A stretch of DNA of 45,140 nt from Bacteroidota bacterium. Lineage in GTDB: Bacteria > Bacteroidota > Bacteroidia > B-17B0 > Aurantibacillaceae. The notes under the pieces were generated by a model. It searched no databases. It was not told where the DNA came from and saw nothing but the letters and a program-made list of their open reading frames with translations. This document shows, piece by piece, positions 22,806 through 31,873 of this stretch. Both the position numbers and the translations under genes were made by a program. The stretch is from assembly GCA_025360565.1 (NCBI GenBank), contig JANYBY010000061.1, positions 1 to 45,140 on the forward strand. Reading direction: 5' to 3'. Within the stretch, counting starts at the first letter, position 1. Each line of letters begins with the position of its first letter.

Positions 22806-23747
22806 GTGAGATTAGCAGTTATAGATTGTGGTACTAACACCTTTAATATTCTTGTTGTGGATACGCAGCAGGATTGCAAATACACGCGTATATTTAATAC
22901 AAGGATTGCCGTTAAGCTTGGCGAAGGCTCTATAAACAAAGGATTTATTGGCGCTGAACCGTTTAAAAGAGGCATTGATGCCCTAATGACCTTTAATGCA
23001 ATTATTAAGGAGCATAAGGTTGAAAAAGTAATGGCTATTGCTACATCCGCCATAAGAGACGCAGCCAACCGAAAAGCATTTGTTGAAGAAGCTTTTATGA
23101 AAACGGGTATCAGCATAAATGTAATAACCGGTAATAAAGAGGCAGAATTAATTTATTTAGGTAATCAGGAAGCGGTTAAACTTGATGATAACATTTCATT
23201 AATAATGGATATTGGAGGTGGAAGCACCGAATTTATTTTAGCTGATAAAAATAAGATCCATTGGAAACAAAGCTTTAACCTTGGGGCCGCCCGTTTGCTC
23301 GAAAAATTCAATCCATCTAATCCAATTACAAACGGAGAAATTAATTTGATCTTTAATTATCTCTCTCAAAATTTAATTCCGGTATTTCAGGCTCTAAAGA
23401 ATTTTCGGCCAACAGAATTAGTTGGATCCTCGGGCGCGTTTGATTCGGTTGTTGAAATGATAAATGGGGAATTAAAAGGCGAAGCGATCGTGGATACTAA
23501 AACGGGCTATGAAATAAATATGGACAACTACCACAAAATTTCCGCTTTGGTAAAAGGCTCGTCGCTTGAACAGCGAAAAAAAATAAAGGGTTTAGCGCCA
23601 ATGCGTTTTGATATGATTGTTATTTCGTGCCTTCTTATTGATTTTGCATTAAAATATTTTAACCTTAATAAAATGCGGGTATCTACTTACTCTTTAAAAG
23701 AAGGTGCAATTGTTGATCTGCTAAAACGAGAATTAAATACAAAATAA
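22806..23747 (+). CDS. Ppx/GppA family phosphatase (exopolyphosphatase-like)
   Basis: A 313-residue ASKHA-fold phosphatase. Phosphate loop 1 is VIDCGTNTFNILVVD, followed by MAIATSAIRDAANR, phosphate loop 2 LIMDIGGGSTEFILAD and FNLGAARLLEKFNP, all typical of Ppx/GppA enzymes that cut polyphosphate or pppGpp. It is a short form without the C-terminal HD-like domain of E. coli Ppx. The start is GTG at 22806; an in-frame TAA lies two codons upstream, so no longer start is possible. A -7-like TATATTTA (22794-22801) abuts the GTG, which would make the message leaderless or nearly so. The response regulator follows after 3 nt, so the two are one operon. Polyphosphate against pppGpp preference cannot be told. 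Confidence 0.92.
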   Translation: MRLAVIDCGTNTFNILVVDTQQDCKYTRIFNTRIAVKLGEGSINKGFIGAEPFKRGIDALMTFNAIIKEHKVEKVMAIATSAIRDAANRKAFVEEAFMKTGISINVITGNKEAELIYLGNQEAVKLDDNISLIMDIGGGSTEFILADKNKIHWKQSFNLGAARLLEKFNPSNPITNGEINLIFNYLSQNLIPVFQALKNFRPTELVGSSGAFDSVVEMINGELKGEAIVDTKTGYEINMDNYHKISALVKGSSLEQRKKIKGLAPMRFDMIVISCLLIDFALKYFNLNKMRVSTYSLKEGAIVDLLKRELNTK

Positions 23748-23750
23748 ATT

Positions 23751-24902
23751 ATGGCTAAGATCTTAGTAATAGATGATGAAAAAGCCATTCGACGTTCCAT
23801 CAAAGAAATTTTAGAGTTCGAAAAGCACAAGGTAGAGGAAGCCGAAGAAGGACAAATGGGGCTTAACATGGCGCTTAAAGGCGAGTACGATATTATTTTG
23901 AGCGATATTAAAATGCCGAAATTAGATGGCATTGAACTGCTTCAAAAACTAATTGAAAATAATATTGCCAGCACAATTATTATTATGAGCGGCCACGGCA
24001 ACATTGAAACCGCTGTAGATGCCGTTAAGCGCGGGGCGTACGATTATCTTGCCAAACCCATTGATTTAAACCGTTTGTTGGTTTGCGTGCGTAACGCTTT
24101 AGAAAAAGGTGACTTGGTAAGCGAAACAAAAGTTTTAAAAAAGAAAATTACCAAAGCGGTGGATATGGTTGGCAAAGCGCCTGCTATACAAGCCATAAAA
24201 GATATTATTGAAAAAGTGGCGCCAACCGATGCTAAAGTTTTAATTACCGGTGGCAATGGCAGCGGAAAAGAACTAGTTGCAAAATGGCTGCACGAAAAAA
24301 GTAACCGAGCTTTGGGGCCCTTGATAGAAGTGAATTGCGCGGCCATACCGTCTGAATTAATTGAGAGCGAATTATTCGGGCACGAAAAAGGTTCGTTTAC
24401 CAGCGCGGTGGCGCAACGCAAAGGTAAATTTGAAATGGCCGAAGGCGGTACTTTATTTTTGGATGAGATCGGTGATATGAGTTTAAGCGCCCAGGCAAAA
24501 GTGCTGCGTGCTTTGCAGGAAAATAAAATTACAAGAGTAGGAGGGGAGAAGGAAATTAAAGTGAATGTACGTGTGATAGCGGCAACAAATAAAAATTTGG
24601 AAAAAGAGATAGAAAAAGAAAATTTTAGAGAGGATCTTTTTCACCGTTTAAATGTTATCCCAATTCATGTGCCTTCGCTTGATGACCGTAAAGATGATAT
24701 TCCATTATTAGCTGATTATTTTATAGATATGCTTTGCGAAGAAATGGGCATTGCCAAAAAACAAATTGCAGATGATGCTCTACAAGCGCTTAAACAAAGG
24801 AACTGGCCGGGCAATATTCGCGAATTTAGAAATGTAATTGAACGCCTGATTATTTTAGGCGGAAAAGAAATTTCGGCGGGAGATGTGAAAACTTTCGGGT
24901 AA
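23751..24902 (+). CDS. Sigma-54-type response regulator (receiver + AAA+), no DNA-binding domain
   Basis: A 383-residue protein. The receiver (1-120) has the acidic pair D8-D9, phospho-acceptor D52 (LSDIKMPKLDG), S80 and K102. The AAA+ domain (about 140-365) has Walker A GGNGSGKE (167-174), the L1 loop GSFTSA (214-219) where sigma-54 activators have GAFTGA, Walker B LFLDE (near 238) and the arginine-finger region. It stops at GGKEISAGDVKTFG, directly after the AAA+ lid, so the Fis-type helix-turn-helix of NtrC is absent; NtrC-like proteins are usually about 450-480 residues. It may act from solution or through protein contact. Short forms of this type occur in Bacteroidota. No cognate kinase is in the window; the neighbour is ppx. 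Confidence 0.93.
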   Translation: MAKILVIDDEKAIRRSIKEILEFEKHKVEEAEEGQMGLNMALKGEYDIILSDIKMPKLDGIELLQKLIENNIASTIIIMSGHGNIETAVDAVKRGAYDYLAKPIDLNRLLVCVRNALEKGDLVSETKVLKKKITKAVDMVGKAPAIQAIKDIIEKVAPTDAKVLITGGNGSGKELVAKWLHEKSNRALGPLIEVNCAAIPSELIESELFGHEKGSFTSAVAQRKGKFEMAEGGTLFLDEIGDMSLSAQAKVLRALQENKITRVGGEKEIKVNVRVIAATNKNLEKEIEKENFREDLFHRLNVIPIHVPSLDDRKDDIPLLADYFIDMLCEEMGIAKKQIADDALQALKQRNWPGNIREFRNVIERLIILGGKEISAGDVKTFG

Positions 24903-24912
24903 TACGCGTATA

Positions 24913-24960
24913 GAACGCTGATACCGCTGATGGTTATGATGAAGTATGATTTTATCTGTG
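24913..24960. repeat. Degenerate copy of the GAACGC(T/G)GAT dispersed repeat
   Basis: Starts GAACGCTGATACCGCTGATG and continues to about 24960; its reverse complement resembles the right half of the whole element at 25058-25143. It lies just after the response regulator stop. Confidence 0.6.
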
Positions 24961-25057
24961 TCAATCATATCCCGAAGTTTCTCATCTTGTGTCTTTTTAA
25001 TTTGTGTCTTGTCTCCTTTTTTACCTTCCCAAAAAAGCATCCATCATATTCTTGAAC

Positions 25058-25143
25058 GGAACGCGGATACCGCAAATTTGGCATGATTCATTATGATTTT
25101 TCTAATCAGCGCTAATCATAATAACCTGCGTCATCTGCGTTCC
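25058..25143. repeat. 86-bp dispersed palindromic repeat overlapping the stop of the O-antigen ligase gene
   Basis: The outer arms are GGAACGCGGATACCGCAAA (25058-25076) and, as reverse complement at the right end (25125-25143), GGAACGCAGATGACGCAGG. Fragments of the same family are at 4631-4660 and 24913-24960. The right arm supplies the last codons (ERR) and the TGA of the ligase gene. There is no ORF inside, so it is MITE- or REP-like rather than an insertion sequence. Confidence 0.7.
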
Positions 25144-26975
25144 AATAAAAAAGCATCCACCATCCTTTGATAATTTGTTCTTCTTTCCGAATCATGGAAC
25201 AAAGTTTTTAAACAAGAGTCGGCTGCCTTATAGTTTTTTTCATTAATATAAATAGCGGTTAAATTTAATTTTGGGCCGTCAAATCGCGGACTGATGCGTG
25301 AAGCCTCCCGGTAATATTTTTTTGCCTGGAAAATTTCTTTGTTAAACGTAAAAGACGATGCCAGGTCGTTAACTACATTTCGGTTATAGGGATTTAATTC
25401 ACGGGCGTTAATAAAATCCCACCGGGCTTGTTCGTAATTACCAATTGAGGCATAAGCATTACCGGTATACCATAATAAAGGAACGGATGTTGGATCGATG
25501 GAATATGCAAAACTTTGAGCTTTTTTTGCCGCTAAAATAAGTTGATCGTTTTGGCCTTTGTTTTTGTGATCATACATTTTTCGCGTAAAAAATTCACCTC
25601 GGTATCTAAAGATTCCAACTACAACCAAAAATAAAAATAGCGTTATAGGTAAATTAAAACTTTGTTTGCTGGCGGTAAAATGCCAAATAGACCTTAAAAA
25701 ATTATTTTGTTTAATGTAAAAATAAGAAATACCAAAAATTATATTTATCCAAATAATATGCTCCATTCTTTCTTTCGGGAAATCGAAAAAAGAAATCGTG
25801 AAAAAACCAATTATAAATGAAATGGATAGAATTAGATTACGGCCTATTTCTGATCCTTTAGCGGAAAGCCTTAAGGTTTTCTCAAGGAATAAGAGCAAGC
25901 TAAATAAAAAAAGTAAAAACAAATTAAAACCTATAATTCCGGTTTCGCAAAGAATCCATAAAAGATCGTTGTGCGGCCGCTGAAAAGTAAAATTAAGGTC
26001 TTCGGCACGCCACAATCCGTTTAATGTTTGATCGGGAAAATGAATTTGCCAGTTGCCGGGGCCAACACCAATTACAGGATGTTTTTTAAACATGCCGTAG
26101 GATTTATCCCACAAAATTAAACGTTCGTTATCTAATTCTTTTTTACTGCTAAGCGAAGGATCAATTTTCGCGTTGTAATTTATGCCTTTGCTTATAATGG
26201 GTTGTAAAACAAAAAGGAAAAATACATTTGCGATGAGCACACTTATGATCAATACTAAATAAAATTGTACAGCGAATTTTTTTTTGCCGGAAGCATAAAG
26301 ATGTAAAGCAACAGATGCCAATAGCGCAACACCACACCCGATCCAAACAGCTTTGGTTCTTAATAAGGCAATAACTACCAAAGTAAAAAAAATTGTAATG
26401 AAAGCGGCGATCTTCCAGGGTTTTGATAATGTGTAAATGGTTTTAACTAAAAAAAATAAGTTCAAAAATAAAAAACTGGAGTAAAGATTTTTGTGTCCGT
26501 TTAAACCTGTGATTAAATATAGTGATTCTTTGTTAAGGCCCGCGAACTGATAACAGGCGAACGCCAAGCCAATAAAAACAACAATAACCGAAAATTTAAG
26601 AAGGGCGTGTATAAAATAGTCGGGGCTTTGTTTTAACGCAAAATAAGTAAACAAAAAAGCAAACAGCCCCAGTAATAATTTACATACTTCAAAAAGCGAT
26701 TCGGCCGTATTAACGCTATAAAAAATCAGAGCGGTGCAAAAGAGAACATAAAGAATATAAAAGAGTAAAATAAAATCGATGTCTACTTTAAACGCGAAGC
26801 CCGTTCTTGAAAGAAAATATAACGAAAGGCAAATGAAAAGCGAAAAGGTTATAAACCTTGGCGTGAGTGTGAAGTCTAGAACGAAGGGGGAGAAAATGAA
26901 ACAAGAAATAAAGATGCCAAATAAAAACAGTGTATTTACGAGCTTCACCTTAACGTTGTTCGATGAATTTTGCAA
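25131..26975 (-). CDS. O-antigen ligase family (Wzy_C) membrane protein with C-terminal TPR repeats
   Basis: A 614-residue protein. Residues about 10-430 hold 11-13 membrane helices; the large loop near residues 270-340 has the Wzy_C signature HPVIGVGPGNWQIHFPDQT then FQRPHNDLLWILCETGIIG, with the Arg and His residues typical of O-antigen ligases and polymerases. Residues about 475-600 are TPR-like repeats (WYTGNAYASIGNYEQARWDF; ISPRFDGPKLNLTAIYINEK). It probably transfers or polymerises a lipid-linked glycan at the outer face of the inner membrane; in this phylum homologues also modify secreted glycoproteins. It lies 8 nt behind the small T9SS gene. The final ERR and the stop come from a dispersed repeat. 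Confidence 0.9.
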   Translation of the reverse strand: MQNSSNNVKVKLVNTLFLFGIFISCFIFSPFVLDFTLTPRFITFSLFICLSLYFLSRTGFAFKVDIDFILLFYILYVLFCTALIFYSVNTAESLFEVCKLLLGLFAFLFTYFALKQSPDYFIHALLKFSVIVVFIGLAFACYQFAGLNKESLYLITGLNGHKNLYSSFLFLNLFFLVKTIYTLSKPWKIAAFITIFFTLVVIALLRTKAVWIGCGVALLASVALHLYASGKKKFAVQFYLVLIISVLIANVFFLFVLQPIISKGINYNAKIDPSLSSKKELDNERLILWDKSYGMFKKHPVIGVGPGNWQIHFPDQTLNGLWRAEDLNFTFQRPHNDLLWILCETGIIGFNLFLLFLFSLLLFLEKTLRLSAKGSEIGRNLILSISFIIGFFTISFFDFPKERMEHIIWINIIFGISYFYIKQNNFLRSIWHFTASKQSFNLPITLFLFLVVVGIFRYRGEFFTRKMYDHKNKGQNDQLILAAKKAQSFAYSIDPTSVPLLWYTGNAYASIGNYEQARWDFINARELNPYNRNVVNDLASSFTFNKEIFQAKKYYREASRISPRFDGPKLNLTAIYINEKNYKAADSCLKTLFHDSERRTNYQRMVDAFLLERR

Positions 26976-26983
26976 AAGGATCC

Positions 26984-28030
26984 TTATTGAATAACAACAA
27001 TTTTTAATTTAGTTGTTGGGGTTATTATAAAATAAATACCGCCGTTTAATCCGTTAATTTTGATTTCGGCATCGGCAATTAAATTTACGGTTCTTATAAT
27101 TTGTCCAAGCTCATTTGTAATGATCGCAACTTCTGATTTAGCGGAGCGAATATTGAACCAGCCCCAAGCCGGGTTTGGGTAAATGAACAAATGATCTGTT
27201 CCGTTTACAAAATTTTCTCTTAATCCCAATCCGCAAGGAACCACAATTTGTGTAAGGGTGGTTGTGCCAATACAGCCTAAGCCATTACTGCCGCTAATGG
27301 TGTATGTTAAGGTAACAGTTGGTGAAATTACCGCGTTCGTTAAACTGCTTACACCATTTAAGGAATAAGTAATTGCGTTGCCATTAATAGTTAAAGTGGC
27401 ACTATTTCCAAAACAAAGTGAATTTGTATTTGAGAATACTGAAAGTGTTGGAGTAGGCAATACGCTAACCGTTATCTGCGCCGAGTTAGAGCAAATACCT
27501 TTTGTAGCAACAACTGTATAGGTAGTGGTAACCGATGGATTAGCAATTACATTGGGCTGATTGGTAATGTTTAATCCGTAAGCCGCTGACCAGCCGTAAG
27601 AGATAGTTGGGCTTGCCATTAAAATAGTGGAGCTTGCCTGTAAGTTCGTGGAGGAGCCCTGGCAAAAACTATTTGCACCTGAAAAAGTTACACTAGGTGT
27701 TTCAAAAATGTTTACAACAAAAGATGTAGTGGGGCTGGTGCCAAATCCGTTAGATGCTTCACAATATAAAGTGTAAGTAGCGTTAGAGTAAGGAAAACTG
27801 ATAGTGGTTGTTGCATTGATAGGACTGCCTATTATAACACCAACTGAAGGTGTTGAAACATACCATTGATAAGCGGTTGGAGAGTTAATCGCAGAAGCAC
27901 TGAAGCTCATTGGCCATGAAGGAGAAGAGCAAACGTTCGACGGCCCGGAAATAGAATTCATTACCGGAATTTGCGCAACGCAATTAAATAAGGCCAAAAC
28001 AAAAAAGGTGGAATAAAAATATTTTTTCAT
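26984..28030 (-). CDS. Secreted Ig/PKD-like protein with T9SS sorting domain
   Basis: A 348-residue exported protein. Signal peptide 1-19 (MKKYFYSTFFVLALFNCVAQ), then about three Ig/PKD-like domains (SFSASAINSPTAYQWYVSTP; CQGSSTNLQASSTILMASPT; LCFGNSATLTING) built on the usual TYTV and YTLYC strands, then a T9SS domain (LFIYPNPAWGWFNIRSAKSE to KIVVIQ). It has no catalytic motif and may be adhesive or structural. A well-spaced promoter lies at 28054-28084. The O-antigen ligase gene follows after 8 nt, so both are likely on one message; glycosylation of T9SS cargo by the ligase would be a guess. Confidence 0.9.
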   Translation of the reverse strand: MKKYFYSTFFVLALFNCVAQIPVMNSISGPSNVCSSPSWPMSFSASAINSPTAYQWYVSTPSVGVIIGSPINATTTISFPYSNATYTLYCEASNGFGTSPTTSFVVNIFETPSVTFSGANSFCQGSSTNLQASSTILMASPTISYGWSAAYGLNITNQPNVIANPSVTTTYTVVATKGICSNSAQITVSVLPTPTLSVFSNTNSLCFGNSATLTINGNAITYSLNGVSSLTNAVISPTVTLTYTISGSNGLGCIGTTTLTQIVVPCGLGLRENFVNGTDHLFIYPNPAWGWFNIRSAKSEVAIITNELGQIIRTVNLIADAEIKINGLNGGIYFIITPTTKLKIVVIQ

Positions 28031-28053
28031 TTAGTTGGTTTTAAAACCTTAAT

Positions 28054-28084
28054 CAAATATAGCACAATATTTGTGATGTCCAAA
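28054..28084 (-). promoter_or_regulatory. Bacteroidota promoter of the T9SS/O-antigen ligase operon
   Basis: TTTG (28084-28081), 19 nt, TATATTTG (28061-28054): a full match to the consensus. The start codon is 23 nt downstream of the -7 box. Confidence 0.7.
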
Positions 28085-28221
28085 ATTAACGTTGAATTTT
28101 GCAACCTATTGTCCACATATTCAAATTATAAATAAATTGAAAGTATAGCAGGGCTGTAAAAATAAAATAGAATTACAGGTTCAAAAAAAATCAGGTTCAA
28201 CAGCCGCTGAAGGCTGAGGTT

Positions 28222-31200
28222 TTAAAATTCCTTTTTCTTTTTAAATAATCGTATGTTGCCAAAGAAATCCATTATGCGTTTAAACACATCGTAATATAAA
28301 GTAACCATTAGCGTTAAACTCATGATCCAAATTACACACACGTTAAACCAAAATGTAGGATAAAATCTTCCAAGAAATTTTTTACGAGGCGCGAAAAAAT
28401 GTGCGCTTCCTAAGTTAGATTCGAGCGGATCGGCGTAAATTGGATCGGTAGTTTGAATAAAACGTCCGTCTTTTTCCAAACAAGCTTCGCCCCCAAAGTT
28501 ACTTGCATTCTTTACCAGATCAGTAATACTTTGGTTTTCGTAATGTTCTTGAAACTCTACAAATTTTTGATTGCCGCCCAATTCATCCTGCATTTTGTGG
28601 GTGATCAAATCCTTTTGGGCTCTCGCGGCCTTATCCACATCCTGATAATATTTTACAAGTGTTTTTAAATAGTCTTTAATAGCGGCCGAAACGGCAGGAT
28701 TATATTTTTCAACGGTAATATCCTCCACAACCGGACATTTTATTTTTCCATTATTGCTCATCGTTTCGGTAAGGATCCCATTCCTTAGCATATCGATATC
28801 AGATTTAATTTCTGAAAGCTTTTTGCCTTCTTTTATGAGTTTGTCAATTTTTTCTATTTTGGTATATACTTTTGGTTTCCAGTAATTGTTCTTGTAATTG
28901 GCGGTACTCATTCTCTTTTCTACCGTATAAAAATTTTTGCCAAACTTATTTTCTTTGAACTGGTTAACGGCTAAAGCCTCAAACGCCCAGCGGCTGGCCA
29001 TAGCCTCGCCCCATGCCGAAACCCCGCCTTCTTTAATAACCAATGGATTTAATTTATCAAATTTAACAACCACACCTGCTAATAATAGTTGCGGGATAAT
29101 TAAGAAAGGAATTAAAATATAAATGGTTACGGCACTATTGAACGCGGCCGAAATATTTAAGCCCAGCATATTCGCGAAACAGGACGCGCTGAACAATACA
29201 AGCCAATAATCAAAAAACATGCCTTTAATACCCATAATAAGATTGCCCACTAAAATAAAAGTTACGGTTTGCACAGCCGACAAAGTAAACATGATTATTA
29301 TTTTACTCCATAAGTAACTGCCCAGACTTAAATTTAAAAACGATTCGCGCTTACGGATCTTTCGGTCGCGGATAATTTCTTCGGCACTCACCGTTAAACC
29401 AACGAACAATGCAACAACAACCGACATAAACATGTAAGCGGTCATATTTGAATTTTCGCTGAACACATATCCTTTTGATGTTTCATCATCGGTATTGTAA
29501 TACCTCACTAAAAACGCCAGGATCAATGCAAGAAAAGGCGCTTCTAAAAAGCTGATCATCATGTATTGCGTGTTGGTTAATTTGCTTTTAACATCACGCG
29601 TCATGAACACTTTGAACTGTTTCACCACATTCGGGATCCTGAAAATACTTTTTGGAATTTCAGTGTGCTTTCTATCGGTGTGAATATTATTTTCTATCAG
29701 TTCTTTATAATGCACGTTCCATTCAGCGGGTTTGGTTTTACGGGTATAGGTAATGTTACCGTACTCATCCAACACCTTGCTTTCAATTATATTAAAAATT
29801 TGTTCAGGATTTACGTTACCGCAATTAACACACTCGGCCTCTTCGGCATTTACGTGGTTTACCAAACGTTTAAAATAACTTACAGCGTCAACCGGATTAC
29901 CATAGTAGATCGGATAACCGCCAACATCCAGGATCATCAGCTTATCAAACATTTTGTAAATGTCGGATGAAGGCTGATGGATAACCACAAAAATTAATTT
30001 TCCTTTTAACGATAATTCTTTTAAAAGGTCCATAATATTTTCAGAGTCGCGCGATGATAAACCGGAAGTGGGCTCATCAACAAATAACACCGATGGTTCG
30101 CGAATTAATTCCAATGAAATATTTAAACGCTTGCGTTGCCCGCCGCTTATTGTTTTTTCTAATGGTGAACCAACTTTTAAATGGCGCGTTTCGCTTAATC
30201 CAATATCTGCCAATAAATGATTACAGCGTTTTGCAATGTCTTCATCATTTAAATTTCCGAAAACCAATTTGGCATTGTAAAATAAATTTTCGTAAACGGT
30301 CAGTTCCTCTATCAAAAGATCATCCTGGCTCACGTGGCCAATTACACCTGCAATGGCATCACGTTCGGTATGCACATTTTTTCCGTTTATTTTTACCGAA
30401 CCGCCGCTCGGACTTTCCATGCTGTTTAAAACATTTAAGAGGGTAGATTTACCTGCGCCTGAACCGCCCATTATACCAATGAGTTTGCCGCTGTCTTCGC
30501 TAATGTTCACATCGCGTAAGCCAAGTTTACCGCCTTTAAATTTGTATTCCAAATTTTTAACTTCGAAGGTAATTTTCGCCTGCGACTCATCACTTAAAAA
30601 ACGACTTATAACGTCGCTGTAATAAATGGGTTTAATTTTACTTGAGCGCAATGATGAACCCGGCGTAAAAATATGAACCCGGTCGTTATGAATGATCTGC
30701 CCGTTCAACACCAGTTCTGTTGAATCGTATATTCTCAACGCGTACATACTTACGCTTGGGATCTGAACAATTCTTATATCGGCATTAACGTTTTCGTTGA
30801 ATAAATGTTTGGTATGATTTTGATAACCGTTTTCTTTATTATTTATTACCAAAATATTCGGACTATCAGGAATAACCTCTAATTGGTTTTCGATAAACGA
30901 TTTTAATAAATGAAACTCATCGTTAGAGATGTTAAAGGTGTCGGCCACCGTAATTACGAATTCATATTCCTGTTCAGAAATTTCGTTGCTTGAATAAATA
31001 AATTCGAGCAAACGCAGCAATACGATCACTTTTTGTGTTTGTTCAAGTTCCTGATTGATCTGAGTACAGATCTTTAAAACTTTTACTGAGTTTAAAGATG
31101 TGCGTTTTGCTGCACCCTCTTTCTTCTTACTTGCGGCCTGGTTTGATTCAAGGAACTCATCAAAAATATGCAAATAGGTAGCAACCTGATCGGCACTTAG

Positions 31201-31311
31201 CTGCTGCTTTAAAAAGGATTGTACAATTTCTCGTCCGGTATTATTAATGCCATCAACCTTTGCGATGATTGAGAACATTTGCATCAGGGCTCTTAGTATT
31301 CGTTCACTCAT
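28222..31311 (-). CDS. TerB-like domain fused to ABC-2 type ATP-binding/permease (ABCG-like)
   Basis: A 1029-residue fusion. Residues 1-142 have the two-part TerB-like fold (FSIIAKVDGINNTGREIV and LEFIYSSNEISEQEYEFVIT). Residues about 150-235 are a beta-rich, perhaps FHA-like segment (VLNGQIIHNDRVHIFTPGSS). Residues about 247-480 are the ABC ATPase with Walker A GGSGAGKST (282-290), signature ISGGQRKRL (389-396), and Walker B VLFVDEPTSG (near 412). A CVNCGNVNPEQIFN linker follows, then ABC-2-type membrane helices (about 590-780) split by a large soluble loop (about 790-960), and a last helix near 990. It resembles ABCG half-transporters. Such proteins occur in Bacteroidota, substrate unknown. 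It lies 6 nt behind a small exported-protein gene, and the two are likely one operon. Confidence 0.92.
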   Translation of the reverse strand: MSERILRALMQMFSIIAKVDGINNTGREIVQSFLKQQLSADQVATYLHIFDEFLESNQAASKKKEGAAKRTSLNSVKVLKICTQINQELEQTQKVIVLLRLLEFIYSSNEISEQEYEFVITVADTFNISNDEFHLLKSFIENQLEVIPDSPNILVINNKENGYQNHTKHLFNENVNADIRIVQIPSVSMYALRIYDSTELVLNGQIIHNDRVHIFTPGSSLRSSKIKPIYYSDVISRFLSDESQAKITFEVKNLEYKFKGGKLGLRDVNISEDSGKLIGIMGGSGAGKSTLLNVLNSMESPSGGSVKINGKNVHTERDAIAGVIGHVSQDDLLIEELTVYENLFYNAKLVFGNLNDEDIAKRCNHLLADIGLSETRHLKVGSPLEKTISGGQRKRLNISLELIREPSVLFVDEPTSGLSSRDSENIMDLLKELSLKGKLIFVVIHQPSSDIYKMFDKLMILDVGGYPIYYGNPVDAVSYFKRLVNHVNAEEAECVNCGNVNPEQIFNIIESKVLDEYGNITYTRKTKPAEWNVHYKELIENNIHTDRKHTEIPKSIFRIPNVVKQFKVFMTRDVKSKLTNTQYMMISFLEAPFLALILAFLVRYYNTDDETSKGYVFSENSNMTAYMFMSVVVALFVGLTVSAEEIIRDRKIRKRESFLNLSLGSYLWSKIIIMFTLSAVQTVTFILVGNLIMGIKGMFFDYWLVLFSASCFANMLGLNISAAFNSAVTIYILIPFLIIPQLLLAGVVVKFDKLNPLVIKEGGVSAWGEAMASRWAFEALAVNQFKENKFGKNFYTVEKRMSTANYKNNYWKPKVYTKIEKIDKLIKEGKKLSEIKSDIDMLRNGILTETMSNNGKIKCPVVEDITVEKYNPAVSAAIKDYLKTLVKYYQDVDKAARAQKDLITHKMQDELGGNQKFVEFQEHYENQSITDLVKNASNFGGEACLEKDGRFIQTTDPIYADPLESNLGSAHFFAPRKKFLGRFYPTFWFNVCVIWIMSLTLMVTLYYDVFKRIMDFFGNIRLFKKKKEF

Positions 31312-31317
31312 AGTATG

Positions 31318-31812
31318 TTATTTTTTTACAGCAATTTTATCGTAAAAACATTTCGATATTTGTTTTATCTGGCTGCAATCTTGTTTTGAAAAATTTGTTT
31401 CGGCGTGGCCAAATACAATGGCCGTTATTCCGTCGTCTTTTAATGTTCCAATATAATTTCTAAATACTTCAATTAAATAATATCCGGTAAATTTATCTTT
31501 TTGATACTGTTTTGTCTCCAATGTCCAGCTCTGTTTTTTTCCTGATCTTATTTCCAATTTTTCGGTTTGATTAAAATACAGATTTTCGGTAACAGTTAAT
31601 TTTAAAAAAAAACGATTGGTTTCGGTTTTAAAGATCTGCACGGTGGATCTGTTTTTTAAAGCGGTTTGAACGTATTCCACATTCACAACTTTATTGTCTT
31701 TATGGGTTGTTAAAGAAGGAACAGAAAGCGTATCTTGAACAAAAGCGCAATCATTTTGAGAAAAAGCACCCAAACAAAAGGTAATAAATATGAACGTATA
31801 TAGTTGTTGCAA
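31318..31812 (-). CDS. Exported protein of unknown function, upstream of the ABC fusion
   Basis: About 164 residues. The frame has no ATG near its start. An upstream TTG at 31848-31846 overlaps a TAnnTTTG-type box (31853-31846), so the inner TTG at 31812 is preferred; it gives the signal peptide LQQLYTFIFITFCLGAFSQ with Ala-Phe-Ser-Gln before cleavage. The body has two Cys (NDCAF and SKQDC) and a third near the end (SKCFYD), a beta-rich middle and a Lys-rich C-terminus. No family is recognised. Its stop is 6 nt before the ABC fusion gene, so it may be a periplasmic partner of that transporter; this is inference from operon position only. Confidence 0.75.
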   Translation of the reverse strand: MQQLYTFIFITFCLGAFSQNDCAFVQDTLSVPSLTTHKDNKVVNVEYVQTALKNRSTVQIFKTETNRFFLKLTVTENLYFNQTEKLEIRSGKKQSWTLETKQYQKDKFTGYYLIEVFRNYIGTLKDDGITAIVFGHAETNFSKQDCSQIKQISKCFYDKIAVKK

Positions 31813-31873
31813 ATTAATATCTAATTTAATTACCGGTTTTAGATCCAAATCTAATTCAGCAATCTAATATACT

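Noticed and set aside
24903-25057. Frameshifted continuation of the response regulator with a Fis domain
   Set aside because: The sequence after the stop is a degenerate dispersed repeat in every frame, with no helix-turn-helix codons, so the short form appears genuine.
31813-31848. TTG start at 31848 for the exported protein
   Set aside because: It overlaps a TAnnTTTG-type box and adds residues ahead of a complete signal peptide; the TTG at 31812 fits better.
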